In this document: piece by piece, positions 1 to 4,251 of the stretch
Layout of the letters: each line of letters starts with the position of its first letter
Numbering within the stretch: position 1 is the first letter of the stretch
NCBI GenBank assembly: GCA_903890885.1
Contig: CAITCX010000196.1
Coordinates: forward strand, 1 to 7,076
Reading direction: 5' to 3'
DNA: 7,076 nt
From: an uncultured Dehalococcoidia bacterium
Lineage (GTDB): Bacteria > Chloroflexota > Dehalococcoidia > Dehalococcoidales > UBA3254
Notes under the pieces: model-generated
What the model saw: only the letters and a program-made list of their open reading frames with translations
What the model was told of the DNA's origin: nothing
Database searches by the model: none
Program-made: the position numbers and the translations under genes

Positions 1-386
1 GCTGCAGGAGCAGCGGGTGCGGCAGATGTTGCTGCCGGAGGAGGCGCAGCGCCACCAGCGGGGGGAGCGCCACCGGGAGCCGGTGCGCCAGATGGCTTAG
101 GCTGAGCACCACCGGCAGCAGGAGCGCCACCAGCAGGAGGTGCGCCACCAGCAGGAGGTGCACCACCAGCGGCAGGTGCGCCACCGGGAGCCGGCGCGGC
201 TGCAGCTGAGGTAGTTATTGAAGGCGACGGCGAAGGCATTGTTGTGGTAACCGTTGCCACAACTTTCGTTGCCGTAGCGGTCGTTGTTACAGTCGCATTG
301 CCTGCGCAACCACCGGCCATCACCAGCAAAGCTAATACAGCCAGTATGCCGATGACAACCCACAGGAAACCAAGTCGTCTATTCAT
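1..386 (-). CDS. Predicted lipoprotein with Ala/Pro/Gly hexapeptide repeats (3' end beyond the window)
   Basis: The frame is open from the ATG at 386-384 to the left edge, giving 128 complete codons and no stop. The ATG is preceded by AAGGAG (plus coordinates 397-402) at a spacing of 10 nt. The N-terminus is a lipoprotein-type signal: MNRR, a hydrophobic stretch at about residues 6-24, then MAGGC with candidate lipidated Cys27. Ala at -3 is weaker than the usual Leu/Val. Residues 30-63 are rich in Thr, Ala and Ser, a typical extended linker. From residue 64 to about 112 hexapeptides of the APxxGG type repeat (APAPGG, APAAGG, APPAGG), interrupted once by AQPKPSG. The tract then continues as Ala/Pro to the edge. 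This looks like a flexible spacer that holds a C-terminal domain, not visible here, away from the membrane. The function is unknown. The competing antisense frames in this stretch are by-products of the repeat composition. Confidence 0.75.
   Translation of the reverse strand, partial: MNRRLGFLWVVIGILAVLALLVMAGGCAGNATVTTTATATKVVATVTTTMPSPSPSITTSAAAAPAPGGAPAAGGAPPAGGAPPAGGAPAAGGAQPKPSGAPAPGGAPPAGGAAPPPAATSAAPAAPA
51..197 (-). repeat. Imperfect 18-bp tandem repeats encoding APxxGG hexapeptides
   Basis: The repeat unit is 18 bp, so changes in copy number keep the reading frame. Two adjacent copies (124-141 and 142-159) are identical. The neighbouring units at 106-123, 160-177 and 178-195 differ at a few positions. 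Two more hexapeptide units lie on the other side of a seven-residue interruption. The identical pair suggests recent duplication by slippage or unequal exchange. Confidence 0.8.
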
Positions 387-460
387 TTATTTCTCTCTCC
401 TTGTAAAATTTGAAGTGTTTTTATTATTGAAACGTTCAATATTTATATATTTTTGGTAGT

Positions 461-470
461 TCACCTCCTA
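461..470 (-). promoter_or_regulatory. Perfect Shine-Dalgarno-like sequence in the lipoprotein leader
   Basis: The minus strand reads TAGGAGGTGA about 75 nt upstream of the lipoprotein ATG and inside its predicted transcript. No ATG follows at a normal spacing. A GTG lying within the motif opens a 25-codon frame whose TAA directly abuts the lipoprotein ATG. A TTG about 20 nt downstream of the motif opens an 18-codon frame whose TGA overlaps the same ATG. Either could be a leader peptide, but the spacing is poor for both. Confidence 0.35.
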
Positions 471-517
471 TCAATTGAGTTTTACTTCTGATTTTCCACC
501 TCTTTATTCTTGAAACG

Positions 518-546
518 ATAATATACCTATCGCTCTAGATTTTCAA
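518..546 (-). promoter_or_regulatory. Sigma70-like promoter of the lipoprotein gene
   Basis: On the minus strand TTGAAA (plus 541-546) and TATTAT (plus 518-523) are separated by exactly 17 bp. Transcription would start near 511, leaving a leader of about 125 nt. A short inverted repeat CGATA/TATCG (516-520 and 528-532) overlaps the -10 box. Confidence 0.6.
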
Positions 547-921
547 GTCCCTTGCTCTCCGGAATAACCCTTTGACACCCGAGAGCAGCGAAGTGAAAGA
601 GCCTTACAGCAGAATTTGAAGTATGTAATATATATAGGTATTTAGTTATACCATCACAGTGAAGCTGTCTGAATCGGGCTTAGAGACGGAGATGCCTTCC
701 CCTTCTTTCAACCTGGCGGTTTTTCACCAGCCTTACCTGCAGCCAGCCTGGATCAGTCCCGCCAGATGCAGGTATTGGTAAATTTGCTCTCCAATGCCAA
801 CAGCAACATTTTGTGATAAATATTTTATGCGATTGTAACCTTTTTTTCACCAATCAGGATCTTTAGTAACGATTTTGTAACTTCAGGGTTGTACACTTAG
901 AAATATACAAGGAGATTGAAT

Positions 922-1296
922 ATGGAATTCAAAGTATTAGCCCTGGGTAGAAAAAGCGTTACTCGCCGGGTCTCCGACGCCCTGGCCGACAGCAATGTCT
1001 CTATCACTGTTCAATCCAATTATTCCGATGCCATCAGGTTGCTCCAGAAAGAAAGGTTCGACCTCTCCCTGGTGGACAGCCACCTGGACAATCTGCAATC
1101 CACCTGCGACCGCATAACCTGGCAATGCAGAGTACCCGTAGTCGTCATCGTTAACGGTAAAGAGACTGATTGGAGCATCTTAAAAACTATGGATATCGAT
1201 GGCTTTATCCCGGTGGAAGCCGGTAATGCCGAAATTCTGGCTTACTTCAACTCTATTGCCAGACGCCAGTCTCGCGGTTCATCTAGCGCCTCCTAA
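922..1296 (+). CDS. Stand-alone receiver-like (CheY-fold) protein lacking the acidic pocket
   Basis: The 124-residue protein has the layout of a response-regulator receiver domain and nothing else. There is a beta-strand KVLALG (4-9), a helix ending in DAIRLLQKE (36-44), a strand FDLSLVDSHL (46-55), a strand VPVVVIVNG (71-79) and a last strand GFIPVEA (94-100) before a helix. Asp52 sits at the normal phosphoacceptor position. The acidic pair expected after the first strand is replaced by LGRK. The switch Ser/Thr position is Asn78, and the conserved Lys of the KP motif is missing (IPVEA). Phosphorylation by a standard histidine kinase is therefore doubtful, and it may act as a constitutive protein-binding domain. 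I chose the ATG at 922 because AAGGAG (909-914) lies 7 nt upstream; a TTG two codons earlier is badly spaced. It is probably co-transcribed with the small gene 49 bp downstream. The family call is by pattern only. Confidence 0.65.
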   Translation: MEFKVLALGRKSVTRRVSDALADSNVSITVQSNYSDAIRLLQKERFDLSLVDSHLDNLQSTCDRITWQCRVPVVVIVNGKETDWSILKTMDIDGFIPVEAGNAEILAYFNSIARRQSRGSSSAS

Positions 1297-1317
1297 GTCA
1301 ATAAAATTTAGTAAAAA

Positions 1318-1332
1318 CCCGGAATATCCGGG
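1318..1332 (+). promoter_or_regulatory. Small perfect hairpin abutting a ribosome binding site
   Basis: The sequence CCCGGAATATCCGGG forms two 6-bp arms around a 3-nt loop. Its 3' arm runs directly into the AAGGAT ribosome binding site (1333-1338) of the next gene. No T-tract follows, so it is not an intrinsic terminator. It could tune translation or stability between the two cistrons. Confidence 0.4.
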
Positions 1333-1345
1333 AAGGATATATAAT

Positions 1346-1624
1346 ATGAATATGAATGCGAACAAGATTAATACCTGGGAATTGATTGAACGTAAAATGT
1401 TGGAGCTGCGTATCCTCACTAATGCCAATTGGAAAAACCAGGAATATGAATTGGCCGCTCTGGGTGAAAGAGTCCTGCGCAGCGTTGACAAATCCAAAGA
1501 AGAATCCGAGAATATACGCTCGAACATCGTACCTCAACCAGTTGATGTGCTTAATGATGAACTGAGATTTAAAACTATCGTAGAGATGGAATCCCAGGAG
1601 AAACTTAAAGACGGAGCCATTTAA
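1346..1624 (+). CDS. Small acidic helical protein of unknown function
   Basis: The product is 92 residues and matches no family I recognise. Residues 8-30 (NTWELIERKMLEL and on) and 34-60 are rich in Glu, Leu, Lys and Arg with heptad-like spacing, suggesting two helices or a short coiled coil. The C-terminal third is charged. There is no signal peptide, membrane segment, or cluster of Cys or His. The ATG at 1346 is preceded by AAGGAT at 8 nt; a second in-frame ATG at 1352 is too far from the site to be preferred. The frame opens further upstream inside the receiver gene, but no ribosome binding site supports a longer form. Its position 49 bp after the receiver-like gene suggests one transcript and perhaps a physical partnership. 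That is inference from proximity only. Confidence 0.6.
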   Translation: MNMNANKINTWELIERKMLELRILTNANWKNQEYELAALGERVLRSVDKSKEESENIRSNIVPQPVDVLNDELRFKTIVEMESQEKLKDGAI

Positions 1625-1643
1625 TCCTGCCTCGGGTTTATCT

Positions 1644-1694
1644 GTTGCCAGGAATATGAGCACAATAGTATCATCTGGCAACTTCGCCCCGGGG
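1644..1694 (+). repeat. Stem-loop and GC palindrome after the small gene
   Basis: Arms GTTGCCAG (1644-1651) and CTGGCAAC (1675-1682) are perfect 8-bp complements around a 23-nt loop. The inner bases ATGA and TCAT can extend the pairing. Five bases further on is the 8-bp palindrome CCCCGGGG (1687-1694). No clear T-run follows, so this is at best an atypical terminator or a processing or stability element. Confidence 0.4.
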
Positions 1695-1772
1695 GTTAAG
1701 AATTGTTAATCGCCCCATCCCTTAAAACACTGGTCCGCATCCCTCTGGTTCCGCTAACTGCTTGCAAAACTC

Positions 1773-1801
1773 TTGTTCCTGGATATTGGCTGTGCTATCT
1801 T
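1773..1801 (+). promoter_or_regulatory. Extended -10 promoter for the GIY-YIG gene
   Basis: TTGTTC (1773-1778) and TATCTT (1796-1801) are 17 bp apart, with TGC directly before the -10 box as in extended -10 promoters. The segment 1784-1798 is nearly identical to the -10 region of the promoter at 4183-4212. Transcription would begin near 1808, about 70 nt before the start codon. Confidence 0.45.
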
Positions 1802-1878
1802 GTTAGGGTGTAGCACTATTCAATGACTTGGGTGAAGAAAAGAGCACAATTGCTTAAAGTTGATTCTCAGCGAATGTG

Positions 1879-2205
1879 ATGAAAAAAGCGGATTGGTATC
1901 TGTATCTCATCAGGTGCCGCGACGGCTCTATTTACACCGGTATCTCCACCGATGTTGATCGCAGATTTATCCAGCACCAGAAACCGGGTTCGGATGGCTC
2001 TAAATATTTAAAAGGTAGAGGCCCGTTGTTCCTGGTTTTTCAAACCAGGATCGGCGATTACAGCCTGGCGCTAAAAGTAGAACGCCAGGTCAAAAAACTT
2101 TCAAAGCACCAAAAAGAACAAATATTACAAAAACCCGATTTCCTGAATGAAATTATCCAAAAATTCAAGGGCGCAGCCCCAGCTAACTACGGCGATACCA
2201 CCTGA
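1879..2205 (+). CDS. GIY-YIG domain protein, YhbQ/UPF0213-like
   Basis: This 108-residue protein is a single GIY-YIG nuclease domain. The paired strands are WYLYLIRC (6-13) and SIYTGIS (17-23), holding the Tyr residues and Gly21 of the signature. DVDRRFIQH (25-33) supplies the Arg and His usually found after it. KYLKGRGP (42-49) matches the KYT-RGRGP segment of the YhbQ group. Glu68 in LKVERQVKKL (65-74) is the expected metal-binding Glu. The length fits the family, which is small, cytoplasmic and DNA-directed; its physiological role is poorly settled. I prefer the ATG at 1879. A GTG lies directly before it at 1876, and neither has a strong ribosome binding site. The gene has its own predicted promoter and stands alone before the toxin-antitoxin operon. 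Confidence 0.85.
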   Translation: MKKADWYLYLIRCRDGSIYTGISTDVDRRFIQHQKPGSDGSKYLKGRGPLFLVFQTRIGDYSLALKVERQVKKLSKHQKEQILQKPDFLNEIIQKFKGAAPANYGDTT

Positions 2206-2236
2206 TTCTCGTTTTTAATAAATACCCCCTCAACGC

Positions 2237-2265
2237 TTGACAAATAGTATTATCAGCAATACTAT
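2237..2265 (+). promoter_or_regulatory. hicAB promoter with overlapping inverted-repeat operator
   Basis: A consensus -35 TTGACA (2237-2242) and a -10 TACTAT (2260-2265) are spaced by 17 bp. A perfect inverted repeat ATAGTATT (2244-2251) / AATACTAT (2258-2265) with a 6-bp spacer fills the region between them and covers the -10 box. A repressor bound here would block RNA polymerase. This fits autorepression by the HicB ribbon-helix-helix domain, alone or in complex with HicA. The predicted start near 2272 leaves a leader of only about 13 nt. Confidence 0.75.
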
Positions 2266-2284
2266 CTTATTAAGAGATGAAGAA

Positions 2285-2512
2285 ATGAGCAAGGCCGAAA
2301 AAAGAGAGCTGAAAATCCGCAAGAATACCCAGAATGTTTCGCTAGAAGAATTCGAAGCTCTAATTAATCGTTATGGCAAAATCATCGAAGGCGGAAACCA
2401 TCCCAAGGCTTACATCAACAACCACGTTTATCCGTATAAAAGACAGAATCCGGTAAATGCAAAATACGTAGAAGATATCTTAATAATTATCGATGACAAG
2501 CAGGGGGGATAG
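2285..2512 (+). CDS. hicA: HicA-family mRNA interferase toxin (divergent)
   Basis: The 75-residue protein fits HicA in size, position and core motif. HicA toxins are small double-stranded-RNA-binding-fold ribonucleases that cleave mRNA and are neutralised by HicB. Residues 19-34 (SLEEFEALINRYG and on) form the first helix and turn. GGNHPKAYI (36-44) replaces the common GSHxxF motif and keeps a candidate catalytic His39. NPVNAKYVEDIL (55-66) is the C-terminal helix. The basic N-terminus (KAEKRELKIRKN) could contact RNA. The ATG at 2285 is chosen because an upstream in-frame TTG at 2237 is itself the -35 box of the promoter. The ribosome binding site is weak (AAGAGA, 7 nt upstream), and an out-of-frame ATG at 2277 opens a three-codon frame that overlaps the start. 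Both features would keep toxin output low. hicB starts 3 nt after the stop. Confidence 0.75.
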   Translation: MSKAEKRELKIRKNTQNVSLEEFEALINRYGKIIEGGNHPKAYINNHVYPYKRQNPVNAKYVEDILIIIDDKQGG

Positions 2513-2515
2513 AAG

Positions 2516-2926
2516 ATGATAATAAAAAATAACCATATTAAAAATCAAATTGAATATTACATGAGCTTACCCTATACCATGACAGTTAAATATCGACCGG
2601 AGCAAGGTGGATATTACGTTGCAAGTTACGTTGAACTTCCCGACTTAAATATGACTGGTAAGACCCCTGAAGAAGCCGTCAAAGAGCTGCTGATAGAAAA
2701 ACCAGAATGGTTTGAGACCTGCTTAAAACTAGGGATTAAAATACCTTTACCAGCCGAACCCCAGAAGTACAGTGGGAAAATAGTATTGCGCATGCCTCCC
2801 ACTATGCATGAGTCACTGATACAGATAGCTGAACTTGAGGGGGTTAGCCTGAATCAATATATGCTCGCTTCGCTTTCCAGGTCAATCGGTTTCGATGAGG
2901 GTAAAAAGTCCAGGGCTGGAAGATAG
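2516..2926 (+). CDS. hicB: HicB-family antitoxin with RHH domain
   Basis: This 136-residue protein has both HicB halves. Residues 13-79 hold the partial RNase H-like fold that binds and blocks HicA: YYMSLPYTMTV (14-24), then EQGGYYVASYVELPDL (29-44), TGKTPEEAVKEL (47-58) and a helix to about residue 73. Residues 86-125 form a ribbon-helix-helix DNA-binding domain: the strand GKIVLRMP (87-94), a helix around HESLIQIAELEG and a second helix VSLNQYMLASLSRSI (110-124). This domain is the likely ligand of the inverted repeat at 2244-2265. The ATG at 2516 has a G-rich ribosome binding site (AGGGGGG, 2502-2508) 7 nt upstream, stronger than that of hicA, as expected for an antitoxin that must be in excess. 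The two genes are separated by 3 nt and are surely co-transcribed. The C-terminus is a short basic tail. Confidence 0.9.
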   Translation: MIIKNNHIKNQIEYYMSLPYTMTVKYRPEQGGYYVASYVELPDLNMTGKTPEEAVKELLIEKPEWFETCLKLGIKIPLPAEPQKYSGKIVLRMPPTMHESLIQIAELEGVSLNQYMLASLSRSIGFDEGKKSRAGR

Positions 2927-2930
2927 AACT

Positions 2931-2948
2931 AATATTGTTCACAATATT
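2931..2948. repeat. Perfect inverted repeat directly after hicB
   Basis: AATATTGT and ACAATATT are perfect 8-bp complements around a 2-bp centre, starting 4 nt after the hicB stop. The tight centre suits a dimeric DNA-binding protein better than an RNA hairpin. It shares the AATA/TATT flavour of the hicAB operator but is not the same sequence. Its function is unknown. Confidence 0.5.
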
Positions 2949-2956
2949 GCCATTTG

Positions 2957-2977
2957 GAAACCAAGTCCACTGGTTTC
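2957..2977 (+). repeat. Second short inverted repeat downstream of hicB
   Basis: GAAACCA (2957-2963) and TGGTTTC (2971-2977) are complementary around a 7-nt loop. The hairpin could end or protect the hicAB transcript. The bases that follow are not T-rich, so I do not call an intrinsic terminator. Confidence 0.3.
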
Positions 2978-3041
2978 ATCCAGGTTAAAGGTTGTTTCAA
3001 TTGTTGCGCTGGGACAAAGCTTGCTCTGATGACATACTCTT

Positions 3042-3081
3042 AAGAAAAAGAAGAAGAGAAGGCTCCCCGGTAGCCTTCTCT
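3042..3081 (-). terminator. htpX: Intrinsic terminator of the HtpX-like gene
   Basis: A perfect 10-bp stem, AGAGAAGGCT (3055-3064) with AGCCTTCTCT (3072-3081), encloses a 7-nt loop. Read on the minus strand it is followed by a pyrimidine run rich in T (TTCTTCTTTTTCTT), the standard layout of rho-independent termination. It lies about 30 bp past the HtpX stop codon. On the plus strand no T-run follows the stem, so it serves hicAB poorly. Confidence 0.85.
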
Positions 3082-3109
3082 AATGTTTACCTGGAATTAT
3101 AGGTCTTAA

Positions 3110-4093
3110 TTAACTGGCGTAATAAGTCGAAAGCGTATGGATCCTCTTCAGCATGTTCGGGTGGGTCATGAACAGTTCCCCGACCTTGCCCCAGAAGCCC
3201 ACCTTGATATTCTTCTGGCGCAGTGCCATCAGGTCATCCTGGCTGATGCGGCCGTCATGGTTTTCATCGATTTGGGCAATTTCCCGCACTTCGTTCCAGG
3301 CCTGAGATGGATCATTGATAAAGAAGGCTTTCACGGCTGAGGCCCGCTTCATCTCCGGCTGTCCCTTAAGGCGGGCATCACCTGCCGCCAGTTTATACAG
3401 GGCTGAAGCCAGCAGGTGGGGCTGGTTGCCCAACTGCACACTGGCTTTATCGGCATAATACTCCCGAATCCGGGAGCCGTAGAGAACTAGCAGGTTAGTC
3501 ACAAAGTACAATATGAAGGCAATGATACCGATGACTATACTGGCATTGCCTCCGCCACTTTTACTATCCCGGTTGTCTCCTCCCAGCATCCCGCCCCACA
3601 TCGTATTCAAGGCTACCCAGTAGAGAATCATCGGGATGACTGAAAGCAGGGTCATGATCGCCATATCCCGGTGTTTAATGTGGGCCATCTCATGCCCCAG
3701 CACTGCTTTAAGTTCATCATCACTCAGAAGGCTGAGTATACCGCGGGTCACACAGACCCTTCCGTCCCGCTGGCTCCTGCCAAAAGCAAAAGCATTGGGT
3801 AGCGTCATTTCAGAAATGCCGACCTTCGGCATCGGCAGGCCGGCCCTGTCGGCGAGGTCTGCCACCATGGCCAGCAATTTTGGTTCCTCAGCCGCGGTGA
3901 CCCAGCGGATTCTCATGGTAAGCCCGACGATAAACGGACTGATCAGGTACTGGAGGCCTACTACCAGAATGGCAGCTATAAGATAGAATAAAGCACTGCC
4001 CACACCCATCCAGGTCCCGACGCCCACGATTACTGCATAAAGTATCGCGAACATCACCAGCGTTAAAAGATACATTCTGAATTTTAACCACAC
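3110..4093 (-). CDS. htpX: HtpX-like M48 membrane zinc metalloprotease with EF-hand-like loop
   Basis: HtpX proteases degrade misfolded membrane proteins from the cytoplasmic face. This 327-residue protein has two N-terminal membrane segments (about 8-27 and 33-58). The zinc motif HEMAH (134-138) supplies two His ligands and Glu135. Two more membrane segments follow (about 145-163 and 185-206). SRIREYYADKAS (207-218) carries the third ligand Glu211 and conserved Asp215. The C-terminal MTHPNMLKRI (309-318) matches the family's THPP-RI motif. The odd part is residues 264-300, where DENHDGRISQDD (276-287) has the spacing of a canonical EF-hand calcium loop (Asp1, Asn3, Asp5, Gly6, Ile8, Asp12). 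I do not recall this in standard HtpX. The GTG start at 4093 is supported by GAGGTG 7 nt upstream; an in-frame ATG six codons later is an alternative. The gene has its own promoter and terminator. Confidence 0.9.
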   Translation of the reverse strand: MWLKFRMYLLTLVMFAILYAVIVGVGTWMGVGSALFYLIAAILVVGLQYLISPFIVGLTMRIRWVTAAEEPKLLAMVADLADRAGLPMPKVGISEMTLPNAFAFGRSQRDGRVCVTRGILSLLSDDELKAVLGHEMAHIKHRDMAIMTLLSVIPMILYWVALNTMWGGMLGGDNRDSKSGGGNASIVIGIIAFILYFVTNLLVLYGSRIREYYADKASVQLGNQPHLLASALYKLAAGDARLKGQPEMKRASAVKAFFINDPSQAWNEVREIAQIDENHDGRISQDDLMALRQKNIKVGFWGKVGELFMTHPNMLKRIHTLSTYYAS

Positions 4094-4127
4094 AGCACAT
4101 CACCTCGTAATTTCCCTTTCATTTTTA

Positions 4128-4156
4128 ATGATAGCTCAAAGCGCCGATGGGGGCAA
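4128..4156 (-). promoter_or_regulatory. htpX: Promoter of the HtpX-like gene
   Basis: On the minus strand TTGCCC (plus 4151-4156) and TATCAT (plus 4128-4133) are 17 bp apart. Transcription would start near 4121, leaving about 28 nt that include the GAGGTG ribosome binding site. It lies back to back with the promoter of the M50-like gene. Confidence 0.5.
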
Positions 4157-4182
4157 TCTTGTTTTGTTTACTGTCCTCTCAT

Positions 4183-4212
4183 TTGATATGAAATTATTGT
4201 CTGTGCTATAGT
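4183..4212 (+). promoter_or_regulatory. Extended -10 promoter of the M50-like gene
   Basis: TTGATA (4183-4188) and TATAGT (4207-4212) are 18 bp apart, with TGC directly before the -10 box. The predicted start near 4219 leaves a leader of roughly 33 nt. Confidence 0.6.
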
Positions 4213-4251
4213 TAGGCCAAAGTAAAAACAGGTCTTCGGACTGGCAAGATT

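Larger units (their letters stand above)
387..921. other. 535-bp intergenic region with little recognisable content
   Basis: This stretch holds the leader and promoter of the minus-strand lipoprotein (up to 546). Next is a hairpin with arms TGCTCTC (553-559) and GAGAGCA (581-587). An AT-rich segment lies at about 620-650 with a small inverted repeat GGTAT/ATACC (637-641 and 648-652). A stretch at about 655-816 has gene-like codon content but no complete frame. Three GTAAC pentamers sit at 835, 866 and 877, upstream of the receiver gene. I could not identify a convincing plus-strand promoter for that gene. Confidence 0.5.

Noticed and set aside
97..363. Minus-strand open frame rich in Cys, Trp and Arg
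   Set aside because: It is an alternate frame of the repeat tract in the lipoprotein gene; its composition is an artefact of the GC-rich repeats.
553..587. Hairpin TGCTCTC/GAGAGCA as a terminator
   Set aside because: It lies upstream of the minus-strand promoter with no T-run on either strand and no gene ending nearby on the plus strand.
916..921. TTG start two codons before the receiver-like gene's ATG
   Set aside because: The AAGGAG site would be only 1 nt away. The ATG at 922 has a 7-nt spacing.
1199..1345. Longer N-terminus for the 92-residue protein, starting inside the receiver gene
   Set aside because: It overlaps a better-supported gene, has no ribosome binding site, and the residues resemble an out-of-frame reading.
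1298..1681. Minus-strand open frame of 127 codons opposite the small helical gene
   Set aside because: There is no ribosome binding site or recognisable motif, and the opposite strand has a well-placed start and ribosome binding site.
2237..2284. Upstream TTG start giving a 91-residue HicA
   Set aside because: The TTG is the first half of the -35 box TTGACA, and the added 16 codons run through the promoter and operator. The ATG at 2285 gives the normal HicA length.
2950..3000. GGTTTC and GTTTCAA words suggesting a CRISPR fragment
   Set aside because: No regular repeat-spacer unit exists and there are no cas genes in the window.
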